Below are positions 40,695 to 51,800 of a DNA stretch of 64,000 nucleotides, piece after piece. The translations under genes and the position numbers were made by a program. Each line of letters opens with the position of its first letter. The first letter of the stretch is position 1. Under the pieces are notes generated by a model, which was given only the letters and a program-made list of their open reading frames with translations, ran no database searches and had not been told where the DNA came from. The DNA comes from Paraburkholderia sp. BCC1884 (GTDB lineage Bacteria > Pseudomonadota > Gammaproteobacteria > Burkholderiales > Burkholderiaceae). The stretch is taken from assembly GCF_900996225.1 (NCBI RefSeq), contig NZ_CAAJGL010000079.1, positions 248,001-312,000 on the forward strand. The letters are read 5' to 3'.

Positions 40695-42509
40695 TTACGC
40701 GGTGTGCAAGTGAAGCGTGCGCGCTTCGAAACGCTGCGCGAGTTCGTCGGAAGGCAATGCCTTGCAGACGAGCCATCCCTGAATATGGTCGCATCCCATC
40801 TCGGTGAGCAAAGCGCGTTGTGCTTCGGTTTCGACGCCCTCGGCAACCAGTTCGAGATCGAGTGTTTGCGCGAGTCCGACGACCGCGCTAACGATTGCCT
40901 GATCGTTTCGCGAGGTTAGCAGATTCTCGACGAAACTCCTGTCGATCTTTAATTTAGCCAACGGGAATCTTTGCAGGTACGCCAGACTCGAGTAGCCGGT
41001 GCCGAAGTCGTCGACAGCAAAACGGATGCCCATCGCCGTCAATTCTTCGAGTAGTCCCTTGGCGTGCGCCGGATCGTGCATCAGCAGACTTTCGGTGATC
41101 TCGAACACGAGGCGGCGCGGGTCGATGCCGGTCAGCGCGATCGCTTCGCGCACCGAGTCCTTGAAGCGCGGATCGCGGAACTGCTGCGGCGAGACATTCA
41201 CCGCCACGTATTGCAATTCGATGCCGCGTGCATCCCACTGGATCAGTTGCATGCACGCAACCTTCAATACCCAGTTGCCGAGGAAGTTGATCAGACCGAT
41301 CGACTCGGCGAGCGGAATGAACATCGACGGCGGCACGAGGCCATGTACCGGATGCAGCCAGCGGATCAGCGCCTCGACGCCGACCACGCCGTGTGTGCGG
41401 CTGCTCGTGATCGGCTGGAAGTGCAGCGAGAACTCGCCGTTGCGCACGCCGTCGTACAGATCGGCTTCGAGCTTCAGACGCTCGGCGTCGGCAGGGTTGT
41501 CGTCCGGGACGTAGAAGGCGAGCGTGTTGCCGCCCGCCGCCTTGGCTTGCAGCAGCGCGTGGTCGGCCCAGCGCAGCAGGTGCGTGTCGTGGGCGTCGGT
41601 GTCGTTGGCGTGGCGCACGTCCGGATAGAGCGCAATGCCGATGCTCGCCGACAGGTGCACCTGCTGGCCGTTGAAGACGTAGGGCTGCTGGATCGCGGTC
41701 AACAGGCGCCGCGCCAGGGTTTCGGCAGCCGCGGCCGCATCGGTGCGGCTGGCGGCGGGCTTGATCAGAATCGCGAACTCGTCGCTTGCCACGCGCGCCA
41801 CGGTCTCGCCGGGGCTCGTCATATTCAGCAGACGCCGCGAGGTGTCACGCAGCATCTCGTCGCCGGCGTCGTAGCCGAGCGCGCGGTTCACGCGCTGATA
41901 GTCGTCGATATCGAGCAGCAGCAGCGCGGCGGGCGTGCCGTGCACGTCGGCCTGGCGTTGCGCGTCCAGCAATGCCGGGAGCAGCGCCGACTGGTTGGCC
42001 AGGTTGGTCAGGCGGTCCAGATGCAGCGCCTGGGTGAGGCGTTCCTCGGTGGCGCGCCAGGCCGACACGTCGAAACCGGCGATCGCATAGCCGTCGATGC
42101 CGTCGTGGCTGCTGTGCACCACGCGCAACTCGACGGTGATCGGGTAGGTCAGCGACTTGATCAGGCCGATGGTGGCCTTCTCGACATTGCCGGAGGCCGC
42201 GGCCAGCGACAGCAGCGCGTCGAGGCGCGGCACGTCGGCCGGCGCCACGAGGTCGTGCAGCGTGATCGTCTCGAGGTACTCGCGGTGGTAGCCGATGAAG
42301 CGCAGGCTGGCTTCCGACACGTAGACGAAGTGCAGCTGGCCGTCGACGTGCGCCAGCAGATCGACTGCGCCGACCGCCTGTTCCAGTTGCGCGGTCCGGC
42401 GCGTGCCGGGCTGCGGTTTGTCTTCCACGCGCCGGCCGAACGTACGCAGCCGGTCCATGACCGTGCGCAAGGAGCCCCGGCGGGGCGCGGTGATCCTGTT
42501 CGCTTCCAT
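40695..42509 (-). CDS. PAS-GGDEF-EAL protein, probable c-di-GMP phosphodiesterase
   Basis: This protein of about 604 residues has a PAS-like domain (about 40-140), a GGDEF domain (about 150-310) and an EAL domain (about 325-590). The GGDEF signature is degenerate, ARVASDEFAIL, so cyclase activity is doubtful. The EAL keeps all catalytic positions: EALIRW, VAVNVSPQQF, FEITES, DDFGTGYSS, KIDRSFV, AEGVET and IQGWLVCKALP. It should therefore hydrolyse c-di-GMP, perhaps with the GGDEF as GTP sensor. No clear membrane span. Start at MEANRIT is tentative, as no strong ribosome-binding site precedes it. It is divergent from the EAL-HDOD gene at 42810. Confidence 0.92.
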   Translation of the reverse strand: MEANRITAPRRGSLRTVMDRLRTFGRRVEDKPQPGTRRTAQLEQAVGAVDLLAHVDGQLHFVYVSEASLRFIGYHREYLETITLHDLVAPADVPRLDALLSLAAASGNVEKATIGLIKSLTYPITVELRVVHSSHDGIDGYAIAGFDVSAWRATEERLTQALHLDRLTNLANQSALLPALLDAQRQADVHGTPAALLLLDIDDYQRVNRALGYDAGDEMLRDTSRRLLNMTSPGETVARVASDEFAILIKPAASRTDAAAAAETLARRLLTAIQQPYVFNGQQVHLSASIGIALYPDVRHANDTDAHDTHLLRWADHALLQAKAAGGNTLAFYVPDDNPADAERLKLEADLYDGVRNGEFSLHFQPITSSRTHGVVGVEALIRWLHPVHGLVPPSMFIPLAESIGLINFLGNWVLKVACMQLIQWDARGIELQYVAVNVSPQQFRDPRFKDSVREAIALTGIDPRRLVFEITESLLMHDPAHAKGLLEELTAMGIRFAVDDFGTGYSSLAYLQRFPLAKLKIDRSFVENLLTSRNDQAIVSAVVGLAQTLDLELVAEGVETEAQRALLTEMGCDHIQGWLVCKALPSDELAQRFEARTLHLHTA

Positions 42510-42809
42510 GTTTGTCGCTGGCAACCTGTATTCGTCTGCAAGCAGGGCGGCTCGGGCGCCCCAGATCAGGGCGGTCGAGGGGTATCAGGCCGCCCCATCA
42601 GAACGAGATAACGACCGGTGCCGGAAAATCTTTAGCGACTACTGCAAAAAACACCCGGTAATGAAAGCTTCGGGGTTCCAGCGGCGACCAGGGCGCGATT
42701 CGGTTAAAGTGAGGCGGCCTGGTGTCCGTTAATAGGACATACGTGTTGTGCAACATCGGCAATCGAGCCGGCGTTGCGTGGCTTTTCCGAATACTTGCAC
42801 CGATGATCC
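42510..42809. other. divergent intergenic region of two signalling genes
   Basis: Three hundred bases between the divergent PAS-GGDEF-EAL and EAL-HDOD genes. It must hold both promoters and has a lower GC stretch at about 42600-42760. I find no certain promoter, palindrome or coding frame. Confidence 0.45.
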
Positions 42810-44144
42810 ATGTCTGAACGCCAATCTGCGAGGGCCATCCCCGGACTCGAGGTGCACGACTCATCCGCCGAAGACGCCGAACCGGGGTCCGCGGCTCAGT
42901 TTGTCTACCTGGGCCGCCAGCCGATCCTCGATCGCGACGGCGCGCTCTACGCCTACGAGCTGTTGTTTCGTGCCGGTGCGCACAACTATGCCGAGGTCAC
43001 CGACGACGCCCAGGCGACGGCCCAGGTCGTCGCGCGCGCGATCGGTGGAATCGGCGTGCCGGCCGTGCTGGGCGTGCACCGGGGCTTCGTCAACATCGAC
43101 CGGGCGCTGCTCTTCAACGACATCGTCCATCTGATGCCGCCCGAGCGCTTCGTGCTCGAAATCCTCGAAACCGTGAAGTTCGACGCCCTGCTGGGCCGCC
43201 GGCTGGCCGAATTGCGCCGCGCGGGCTTTCAGGTGGCGCTCGACGACGTCACCGCGCTCACGGACGAGTTGATCGAGATGCTGCCGTACGCGGATATCGT
43301 CAAGGTCGATTTTCTGCAGACCGACCGCAAGGCTCTCGCCAAGCTGGCTTCGACCCTGCGCGGGCATGGCAAGACGCTGATTGCCGAGAAGGTCGAGACG
43401 CGCGAGGACTTCACTCTGGCGCGCGAACTCGGCTTCGATCTGTTCCAGGGCTACTTCTTCGCCCGGCCGCAGGTGCTGGTCGCGCCGCGCAACCGCTCGC
43501 CGCGTCCGGGGCTGTTGCGGCTGCTTGCGCTGCTTTCCCGCGATGCCGGCATCGTCGAGCTCGAAGCGGAGCTCAAGCTGAACCCGAGCGTCGTGGTGCA
43601 ATTGCTGCGGCTCGTGAATTCGAGCGCCTTCGGACTGGGACGCAATATTGCGTCGCTGCGCGAGGCCATCATCGCGACTGGCACGCGGCAGATTGCGCGC
43701 TGGGCGCAGCTGCTGCTCTATGCGGACAGCGGCGACTTGCCGTGGCGGGCCGATCCGCTGGTGGAGCTGGCCGGCACGCGCTCGCGCTTCATGGAACTCG
43801 CGGCCAACTGGCTGCGGCCGTCGGACGACGATTTTGCCGACGCCGCTTTCATGACCGGGATTTTTTCGCTCGTCCATGTGGTTTTGGGCAGTACGCCGGC
43901 GGCGGTGCTGGACAAGCTCGGCCTCGCGCCGCAGATCCGCGACGCAATCGTCGCGCGCAGCGGCGAACTGGGCATTCTGCTGCGGCTTGCCGAGGCGGCG
44001 GGCGAGGGTGTCGACGCCGCGGCCATCGCGGCCGGACCCGATGCGCCCGCCGGCTTCAATGCCTTCACGCCGGATGTGCTGGCCGAGCTGAATCTGTCGG
44101 CGGCGGCCTGGTTTGGCGCGCATATCCAGGAAGTGGCGGCCTGA
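42810..44144 (+). CDS. EAL-HDOD signalling protein
   Basis: This 444-residue protein has the same layout as the gene at 37579: EAL-type domain (about 30-235) and HDOD domain (about 240-420). Here more catalytic EAL positions are kept: E50 in YAYELLFR, the Asn in GFVNIDRALLF, Glu in LEILET, DD in ALDDVTA, Lys in IVKVDFL, Glu in AEKVET and Gln in FQGYFFARP. The FGTG loop is missing, however, so activity is uncertain. The HDOD shows LKLNPSVVVQLLRLVNSSAFG and IASLREAIIATGTRQIARW. Paralogy with the 37579 gene is clear from shared blocks. Confidence 0.89.
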   Translation: MSERQSARAIPGLEVHDSSAEDAEPGSAAQFVYLGRQPILDRDGALYAYELLFRAGAHNYAEVTDDAQATAQVVARAIGGIGVPAVLGVHRGFVNIDRALLFNDIVHLMPPERFVLEILETVKFDALLGRRLAELRRAGFQVALDDVTALTDELIEMLPYADIVKVDFLQTDRKALAKLASTLRGHGKTLIAEKVETREDFTLARELGFDLFQGYFFARPQVLVAPRNRSPRPGLLRLLALLSRDAGIVELEAELKLNPSVVVQLLRLVNSSAFGLGRNIASLREAIIATGTRQIARWAQLLLYADSGDLPWRADPLVELAGTRSRFMELAANWLRPSDDDFADAAFMTGIFSLVHVVLGSTPAAVLDKLGLAPQIRDAIVARSGELGILLRLAEAAGEGVDAAAIAAGPDAPAGFNAFTPDVLAELNLSAAAWFGAHIQEVAA

Positions 44145-44229
44145 CGTGTCGAGCACGGCGCGCGGGTCGCGATGGTCGCGGTGGTCGCGTTGGTCATTTT
44201 GTTCCGCCTGCATCTTTCGAGCGGTTTCA

Positions 44230-44250
44230 CACGTACTTGATGAGTACGTG
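44230..44250. repeat. perfect inverted repeat upstream of the peroxiredoxin gene
   Basis: CACGTACT (44230-44237) and AGTACGTG (44243-44250) form a perfect 8-base inverted repeat with a 5-base spacer, 100 bases before the peroxiredoxin start. It has no U-tract and could be a regulator-binding site or a weak hairpin after the upstream gene. Confidence 0.45.
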
Positions 44251-44349
44251 GTCCAATAGCGCAAGTTGCGAACCCGGGCGTCCAGTTGGGCGACGCGGTT
44301 CGTGGCACATGGGACGAACTGCGTGCATCAACGCTCGGAGGAACATCAG

Positions 44350-44913
44350 ATGAAAAAGACATTTATGCCGGTGGCGCTCGCTGCTGTGGCGTCGCTGGGC
44401 TTCGCCCTGTATTCGTTGACGGCCTCGGCCACCCTGAAACCGGGCGACAGTGCGCCGACCTTCACCACGCAGGCGTCGCTGGGCGGCAAGACCTACACCT
44501 ATTCGCTCGCCGATCAATTGAAGAAGGGGCCGGTCGTGCTGTACTTCTATCCGGCCGCCTTCACCAAGGGCTGCACGATCGAAGCGCACGAGTTCGCCGA
44601 TGCGGTGGACGAATACAAGAAATATGGCGCGACGGTGATCGGCGTATCGCACGACAACATCGACACCTTGACGAAGTTCTCGGTGAGCGAATGCCGCAGC
44701 AAATTCCCGGTGGCGGCGGATGCCGACTCGAAGGTGATCGGCGCGTACGACGCCGGGCTGCCGATGCATGCGCCGATGGCCAATCGCGTGTCGTATGTGA
44801 TTGCGCCGGACGGCAAGATCATCTATGAGTACACGAGCCTGTCGCCGGAGAAGCATGTCGAGAACACGCTCAAGGCGGTGAAGGAGTGGGCGGCGGCGCA
44901 TCCGCAACAGTAA
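44350..44913 (+). CDS. exported peroxiredoxin (AhpC/TSA, Bcp-like)
   Basis: This 187-residue thioredoxin-fold protein has an N-terminal signal peptide (MKKTFMPVALAAVASLGFALYSLTASA), so it is predicted periplasmic, unlike cytosolic Bcp. The peroxidatic cysteine is C75 in TKGCTIEA and a probable resolving cysteine is C115 in SECRSKFP. LYFYPAAFTKGC is the family signature. It should reduce hydroperoxides with electrons from an unknown periplasmic thiol donor. GGAGG stands just before the ATG; the open frame upstream is ignored. Monocistronic as far as seen. Confidence 0.92.
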   Translation: MKKTFMPVALAAVASLGFALYSLTASATLKPGDSAPTFTTQASLGGKTYTYSLADQLKKGPVVLYFYPAAFTKGCTIEAHEFADAVDEYKKYGATVIGVSHDNIDTLTKFSVSECRSKFPVAADADSKVIGAYDAGLPMHAPMANRVSYVIAPDGKIIYEYTSLSPEKHVENTLKAVKEWAAAHPQQ

Positions 44914-45005
44914 GAGCTGCCTGGCGAGCGGCGGCGCATTTTCCGCAATGGTTTTTTGCGGTGAGGGAGGGGCATCGCGCGTGCTAGGCTGAGTTTTTTT
45001 GCCTT

Positions 45006-45482
45006 GTGAGCTTTGCGATGCCGATTCTGGTTGCGTTGATTGCGCTGATCGCGTTGGTGTATGGCGCGGTGCGGGCGTTTTATGCCTTGCAGGCGGCTTT
45101 CGGGCTGGGCGTGGCGGTTGGTGTGGCGGTTCTTGTCGGACTGGCTTTGATTGCTGCTGCGGTTTGGTGGTGGCGGCGGCGCCAGGCTGTTGCATCGAAT
45201 ATCCGCGATGGCGATTGGACGCATGAGCTCAAAGGAAGCTGGGGAGCGGTTCGGCTTGCTGCCGGTAAACGGCTTTGTGAGGTTCGGCTCGGGGAACAGC
45301 GGGGGGCTTATATTTTTGCCGATCTGCTGGGGGCTGAGGTGCAAGGTGACGGCGGGCAGTGGAGGGTCGCTTTGAAGGTCAAAGATCCCAGACATCAAGT
45401 GTGGGATTTGCCGATGCGGAATGAAGGGCAGGCTAAGCAGTGGAGGCGGATTTTTATGCTTGCTGCGGAGCAGAAGTTGTAG
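45006..45482 (+). CDS. small membrane protein of unknown function
   Basis: This protein of about 158 residues has two hydrophobic segments (about 4-30 and 33-53), a WWWRRR stop-transfer stretch, and a soluble C-terminal part of about 100 residues ending in KQWRRIFMLAAEQKL. The soluble part has alternating strands reminiscent of a PH-like fold, but I do not recognise a family. Start may be GTG at 45006 or ATG at 45018; neither has a good ribosome-binding site. Third-position GC is lower than in neighbouring genes. It converges on mdtC with 56 bases between. Confidence 0.72.
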   Translation: MSFAMPILVALIALIALVYGAVRAFYALQAAFGLGVAVGVAVLVGLALIAAAVWWWRRRQAVASNIRDGDWTHELKGSWGAVRLAAGKRLCEVRLGEQRGAYIFADLLGAEVQGDGGQWRVALKVKDPRHQVWDLPMRNEGQAKQWRRIFMLAAEQKL

Positions 45483-45538
45483 GAAAGGCCAATACTGAAG
45501 GACCTCAGCCAGGCGCCGCCCCAGCAAAAAACCGCACC

Positions 45539-48500
45539 TTAAACCGCCGCCGCCCGCCCGCGCCGCGCCTTCCTTCGCTCCCACCTCACACGAATCCGAT
45601 CCATATAAAGATAAACGACCGGCGTCGTATAGAGCGTGAGCATCTGACTGACAATCAACCCGCCCACGATGGCAATCCCGAGCGGCGCCCTCAGTTCAGC
45701 GCCTTCACCCCGCCCGAACGCCAGCGGCAAAGCGCCGAGCAAGGCCGCAAAAGTCGTCATCATGATTGGCCGGAAGCGCAGCAAACAAGCCTGATAAATC
45801 GCATCCCGCGACGACAAACCCTGCCGCGAAGCTTCAATCGCAAAATCCACCATCATGATCGCGTTCTTCTTCACGATCCCGATCAGCAGAATCACCCCGA
45901 TCAGCGCGATGATGCTGAACTCCGTCTTGAACAGCAGCAGCGCCAGCAACGCCCCCACCCCCGCCGACGGCAGGGTCGACAGAATCGTCAACGGATGGAT
46001 ATAGCTCTCGTACAACATGCCCAGCACGATATACACCGCCGCCAGCGCAGCCAGAATCAGAATCGGCTGATCGGACATCGACTGTTGAAACGCCTGCGCG
46101 GTCCCCTGGAAACTGCCGTGTATCGTCCCCGGCATGCCGATTTCGGCCATCGTGTCGTAGATCGCCTGAGTCGCCGTCGATAGCGACACCCCCGGCGGCA
46201 AATTGAACGAAATCGTCGACGCCACGAACTGGCTCTGGTGACTCACCGACAACGGCGTATTCCCCGGCCCGAAGCTCGCGATCGCCGACAACGGCACCAT
46301 CGTCTCCTTCGCCGTCGACACCGCCGAGCCCGACGACGCGCTCGACTTGCCGCTCGCCGCAATCGAATTGATCGCCTGATTGCGCGCGGAATCGGCGGCG
46401 ATGCTTGCCGCGCTCGAAGCCGTCGTGCCCGCCGTGCCGCCCGTGATCGCGCTGGTCGCGGGCGAAGCGGCCGCTGCCTTTGTCGTGACCGTGCCCGCCG
46501 GCGCATTCGTCGTCTGCGCGCCGCTCGCGCTGCCGCCCGAGGTGCTGACGTAGATCTGGTTCAGCATGTCCGGGCTTTGCCAGTACTTCGGCGCGACTTC
46601 CATCACGACGTGATACTGGTTTAGCGGGTTATAAATCGTCGACACCTGACGCTGGCCGAACGCGTCGTACAAGGTGTTGTCGATCTGCGCCGGCTTAATG
46701 CCCAGACGCGAGGCGGTGGCGCGGTCGATCGTCACCATCGCTTCGAGACCGCCTTGCTGCTGGTCCGAATTCACGTCGGCGAGTTCGGGTCGTGCCTGCA
46801 AGGCGTCGGTGAGTTTCGGCCCCCACTTGTAGAGATCGGGGGTCGAGTCGGCCAGCAGCGTGAACTGGTACTGCGCGTTCGATTGCCGTCCGCCGACGCG
46901 GATGTCCTGCACCGCCTGCAGGAAGGTCCGGGCGCCTGCTACGTCGCCGAGCGGGGCGCGCAGTTGCTGGATCACTTCATCGGCGGAGAGCTTGCGCTCG
47001 CTCTTTGGCTTGAGCGTCACGAACATGAAGCCGGAGTTGGTCTGCCGGCCGCCCGTGAAACCGGCCACACTGCTCACGGAAGGATTCTTGCCGACGATGT
47101 CCATCATCTGCGCGAACTTGCCCTTCATCGCCTGGAACGAGGTGCTCTGGTCGGCCTGAATCCCGCCGATCAGCCGCCCGGTGTCCTGCTGCGGAAAGAA
47201 GCCCTTCGGCACGATGATGTAGAGCCAGACGTTCAGGCCGATCGTCAGCAGAAGAATCGTCACGATCAGACGCGGATGCAGCAATGCCCAGCCGAGCGTG
47301 CGCTCGTAGCCGCGCTGCATCGACGCAAAGCCGCGCTCCAGCCAGCGGCCGAAGCGGCCTTCTTCCTTTTGCTCATGCCGTTCGCGCAAGAGGCGCGAAC
47401 ACATCATCGGCGTGAGCGTGAGGGAGACGATCAGCGACACGGCGATCGCGAGCGACAGCGTCAGCGCGAACTCGCGGAACAGGCGCCCGACGATGCCGCC
47501 CATCAGCAGAATCGGCAGGAACACGGCGACCAGCGAAATGCTGATCGACATCACCGTGAAGCCGACCTCGCGCGCGCCGAGGAAGGCGGCTTCCATGCGC
47601 GGCACACCGTTTTCGATATGCCGCGAGATGTTTTCCAGCACCACGATCGCGTCGTCGACCACGAAACCGGTCGCGATGGTCAAGGCCATCAGCGACAGGT
47701 TGTCGATCGAAAAGCCCAGCATGTACATGGCGCCGAAGGTGCCGATGATCGAAATCGGCACGGCGATACTCGGAATCAGCGTGGCGCGCCAGTTGCGCAG
47801 GAACAGGAACACCACCATCGTGACCAGCACGACGGCGATCAGCAGCGTGCGCTCGGTGTCCTTGAGCGACGCGCGGATCGTCGTGGAGCGATCCGCGGCC
47901 GGCGAGATGTCGACGTCGGCCGGCAGCGATGCGTGCAACTGCGGCAACATCTCCATTACGCGATCGATGGTGTCGATGATGTTCGCGCCCGGCTGACGAT
48001 ACAGAATCACCAGCACCGAGCGCTTGCCGTTGAAGAGGCCGAGGTTGCGCAGGTCTTCGACCGAATCGACTACTTCGCCCACGTCCGACAGTTTCACTGC
48101 CGAACCGTTGCGATAGGCGATCACGAGATCCTTGTATTGCGACGCCTTGCTCGCCTGGTCGTTGGTGTAGATCTGTACGCGGTTCGCACCGAACTCGATC
48201 GAGCCTTTCGGACTGTTCGCGTTGGCGGCGGCGAGCGCGGCGCGCACGTCTTCGAGACCGATGCCGTAGTGCGAAAGGGCGTTCGGTTCCAGTTCGACGC
48301 GCACCGCCGGATTGGCCGAGCCGCTCACGTCCACTTCGCCGACGCCGTCTACCTGCGAGAGCGACTGCTGCAGCACGGTGGCCGCCGAGTCGTACAACTG
48401 GCCGGCGGTCAGCGTCTTCGACGTGAGCGCCAGAATCAGGATCGGCGCGTCGGCCGGATTGACCTTGTGATAGGTCGGGTTGCTGCGCAAGCTCGCCGGC

Positions 48501-48856
48501 AGGTCGGCGCGGGCGGCGTTGATGGCCGCCTGCACATCGCGCGCGGCACCGTCGATGTCGCGGTTCAGGCCGAACTGCATGGTGATGCGCGTCGAGCCGA
48601 CCGAGCTCTGCGAGGTCATTTCGGTGACGTCGGCAATCGAGCCGAGATGCCGTTCGAGCGGACTGGCCACGCTGGTCGCCACCGTGTCCGGGCTCGCGCC
48701 CGGCAGCGAGGCCTGCACCGAGATGGTCGGGAAATCGACCTGTGGCAACGGCGCGACCGGCAGTTTGGTAAACGCGAACACGCCGGCCAGCGCAATGCCG
48801 ACCGCCAGCAACGTGGTGGCGACCGGGCGGGAGATAAACGGACGCGACAGGTTCAT
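45539..48856 (-). CDS. mdtC: RND multidrug efflux permease MdtC/MuxC-like, with low-complexity insertion
   Basis: This 1105-residue inner-membrane RND pump subunit begins [23 protein letters not shown] and carries the TM4 proton-relay pair in [14 protein letters not shown]. Further family segments are [12 protein letters not shown] and [20 protein letters not shown]. Typical MdtC is about 1025 residues; the excess is a Ser/Thr/Ala/Gly-rich stretch at about residues 770-850 before [10 protein letters not shown]. MdtC works with MdtB in a heterotrimeric proton-driven pump. It starts 3 bases after mdtB stops, so the genes are coupled. Confidence 0.95.
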   Translation of the reverse strand: MNLSRPFISRPVATTLLAVGIALAGVFAFTKLPVAPLPQVDFPTISVQASLPGASPDTVATSVASPLERHLGSIADVTEMTSQSSVGSTRITMQFGLNRDIDGAARDVQAAINAARADLPASLRSNPTYHKVNPADAPILILALTSKTLTAGQLYDSAATVLQQSLSQVDGVGEVDVSGSANPAVRVELEPNALSHYGIGLEDVRAALAAANANSPKGSIEFGANRVQIYTNDQASKASQYKDLVIAYRNGSAVKLSDVGEVVDSVEDLRNLGLFNGKRSVLVILYRQPGANIIDTIDRVMEMLPQLHASLPADVDISPAADRSTTIRASLKDTERTLLIAVVLVTMVVFLFLRNWRATLIPSIAVPISIIGTFGAMYMLGFSIDNLSLMALTIATGFVVDDAIVVLENISRHIENGVPRMEAAFLGAREVGFTVMSISISLVAVFLPILLMGGIVGRLFREFALTLSLAIAVSLIVSLTLTPMMCSRLLRERHEQKEEGRFGRWLERGFASMQRGYERTLGWALLHPRLIVTILLLTIGLNVWLYIIVPKGFFPQQDTGRLIGGIQADQSTSFQAMKGKFAQMMDIVGKNPSVSSVAGFTGGRQTNSGFMFVTLKPKSERKLSADEVIQQLRAPLGDVAGARTFLQAVQDIRVGGRQSNAQYQFTLLADSTPDLYKWGPKLTDALQARPELADVNSDQQQGGLEAMVTIDRATASRLGIKPAQIDNTLYDAFGQRQVSTIYNPLNQYHVVMEVAPKYWQSPDMLNQIYVSTSGGSASGAQTTNAPAGTVTTKAAAASPATSAITGGTAGTTASSAASIAADSARNQAINSIAASGKSSASSGSAVSTAKETMVPLSAIASFGPGNTPLSVSHQSQFVASTISFNLPPGVSLSTATQAIYDTMAEIGMPGTIHGSFQGTAQAFQQSMSDQPILILAALAAVYIVLGMLYESYIHPLTILSTLPSAGVGALLALLLFKTEFSIIALIGVILLIGIVKKNAIMMVDFAIEASRQGLSSRDAIYQACLLRFRPIMMTTFAALLGALPLAFGRGEGAELRAPLGIAIVGGLIVSQMLTLYTTPVVYLYMDRIRVRWERRKARRGRAAAV

Positions 48857-48859
48857 CGC

Positions 48860-51800
48860 TCAGTTCCCTGCGTCGGTGGCGGGCGGCGTAGCATCGTTGG
48901 ACGATCCGCCTCGATTGAAGCGCTCGCGCGCGCGGCGGCCCAGCGAATCGAACGCGAGGTAAATCACCGGCGTGGTGAAGAGCGTGAGCAACTGGCTCAC
49001 GATCAAGCCGCCCGCAATGGCGATACCGAGCGGCCGGCGCAGTTCGGAACCCGCGCCGGTGCCGAGCATCAGCGGCAGTGCGCCGAGCAGGGCGGCGAGG
49101 GTGGTCATCAAAATCGGCCGGAAGCGCAACAGACACGCCTGGTAGATGGCTTCACGCGGCGCCTTGCCTTCCTCGCGCTCGGCATAGAGCGCGAAGTCGA
49201 TCATCATGATGGCGTTCTTCTTCACGATACCGATCAGCAGCACGATGCCGATGATGCCGATGATGTCCAGATCGTGTCCGGTGATCAGCAGCGCCAGCAA
49301 CGCGCCGACGCCCGCCGAGGGCAGCGTCGAGAGAATCGTGATCGGGTGGATGAAGCTCTCGTACAGCACGCCGAGCACGATATACATCGTGACGATCGCC
49401 GCCAGAATCAGGAACAGTTCGTTCGACAGCGACGCCTGGAACGCCAGCGCCGCGCCCTGATACCGCGTCTGGAACGACGCCGGCAGGGCGATGTCCTTCT
49501 CGGCCTGATTGATCGCCTTGACCGCCGCGCCGAGCGACGAGCCGGGTGCGAGGTTGAACGACACCGTGGTGGCCGGGAACTGGCTCAGGTGCGTGACCAG
49601 CAGCGGCGCGGGTTTCTCGATGAAGCGCGCGATCGACGACAGCGGCACCTGGCCGCCCGTCGAGGTGGACGAGGGCAGGTAGATCGAATTCAGCGAGTCG
49701 GTGTAGTGCTGCATCGACGGCTGGGCTTCGAGGATCACGCGATACTGGTTCGACTGCGTGAAGATGGTCGAGATGATGCGCTGGCCGAACGCGTCGTAGA
49801 GCGCGCTATCCACGGTAGCCGGCGTGATGCCGTAACGCGACGCGGTGGCGCGGTCGATTTCGATGTAGACCGATTGGCCGTTGTCCTGCAGATCGGTCGC
49901 GACGTCGGCGAGTTCAGGCGACTGCTTGAGCCGGTCGATCAGCTTGGGCACCCACGTCGTGAATTCGCCGATGTTCGGATCGGTCAGCATGAATTGATAC
50001 TGCGTCGGGCTCACGGTGGAATCGATCGTCAGATCCTGCACCGGCTGCATGTAGAGCGAGGCGCCCGGAATATGCGCGACATCCCGCTGCAACTGGCGGA
50101 TCACGTCGCTCGCGGTGTTGCTGCGGTCGTCGCGCGGCTTCAGGTTGATCAGCATGCGGCCGCTGTTCAACGTGATATTGCTGCCGTCCACGCCGATGAA
50201 CGAGGTCAGGCTTTCCACGTCGGGATTCTTCAGGATCTGCGCGGCGAGTTCCTGCTGACGCTCGGCCATCGAGGCATAGGAGACCGACTGCGGCGCCTGC
50301 GTGATCGCCTGGATCACACCGGTGTCCTGCACCGGGAAGAAGCCCTTCGGGATAAATACGTACAGCACGCCGGTCAGCACCAGCGTGAGCAGCGCGACGA
50401 ACAGGGTGGAGCGTTGCCGGTCGAGCACCCAGGTCAACGCTACGGCGTAGCGTGCGATCACCCAGTCGATCGAACGGTGCGCTTTGGCCTCGAAGCGGTG
50501 GCTTTCATGCGGCGGCGTGTGGCGCAGCAGCTTCGCGCACATCATCGGCACGAGCGTGAGCGAGACCACCGCCGAGATCACGATGGTCACGGCCAGCGTG
50601 ATCGCGAATTCGTGGAACAGGCGGCCGACCACGTCGCCCATGAATAGCAGCGGGATCAGCACGGCGATCAGCGAGACCGTCAACGAAATGATCGTGAAGC
50701 CGATCTGCTTCGAACCCTTCAGCGCGGCTTCGAGTGGGTCTTCGCCTTCTTCCACGTAGCGCGCGATGTTCTCGATCATCACGATCGCGTCGTCGACCAC
50801 GAAACCGGTCGCGATGGTCAGCGCCATCAGCGACAGATTGTCCAGCGAGAAGCCGCACAGGTACATCACGGCGAGCGTGCCGATCAGCGAGAGCGGCACC
50901 GACAGACTCGGAATGATGGTCGCGTAGACGTTGGCGAGGAACAGGTACATCACCAGCACCACCAGCACGACCGACATCGCCAGTTCGAACTGCACGTCGC
51001 GCACGGACGCCCGGATCGTGGTGGTGCGGTCGGTGACGATGCGCACGTCGAGCGCGGCGGGCAAGGACTGCTGCAACTGCGGCAACAGCGCCTTGATGCT
51101 GTCCACCACCTGGATCACGTTGGCGCCCGGCTGGCGCTGCACGTTCAGGATGATGGCGGGCGTGCCGTCGACCCACGCGCCGAGCTTGGTGTTTTCCGCG
51201 CCCTGCACGATAGTCGCGACGTCGGTCAGCATTACCGCGCGGCCGTTCTTGTAGGCGACCACGGCGCTCTTGTACGCGTCGGCGTCGGTCAGCTGGTCGT
51301 TGGCGTTGATCGTGTAGTTGCGCGTCGGGCCGTCGAAGTTGCCCTTCGGCGTGTTGACGTTCAGGTTCGAGATGGTGGTGCGCAAATCGTCGAGATTCAG
51401 GCCGTACGCGGCGAGCGCGCGCGGGTTCGCCTGAATCCGCACGGCCGGGCGCTGGCCGCCCGACAGGCTCACCAGACCCACGCCCGCCACCTGCGAGATC
51501 TTCTGCGCGAGACGCGTGTCGGCCAGATCCTGCACCTGCGTGAGCGGCATCGTCTTCGAGGTGATGGCGAGCGTGATGATCGGCGCGTCGGCCGGATTGA
51601 CCTTTGCGTAGATCGGCGGCGCGGGCAGGTCGGAGGGCAACAGGTTGCCCGCTGCGTTGATCGCGGCCTGGACTTCCTGTTCGGCGATATCGAGCGGCAG
51701 GTCGAGACTGAATTGCAGCGTGATGATCGAGGAACCGGCCGAACTCTGCGACGACATCTGGTTCAGCGACGGCATCTGCCCGAACTGTCTTTCGAGCGGC

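Noticed and set aside
46754..50647. A 1297-codon open frame on the plus strand, one of the longest in the window
   Set aside because: It lies wholly antisense to mdtB and mdtC, which have clear RND similarity; its product is Arg/His/Gln-rich without any domain, as expected for the shadow of high-GC codons.
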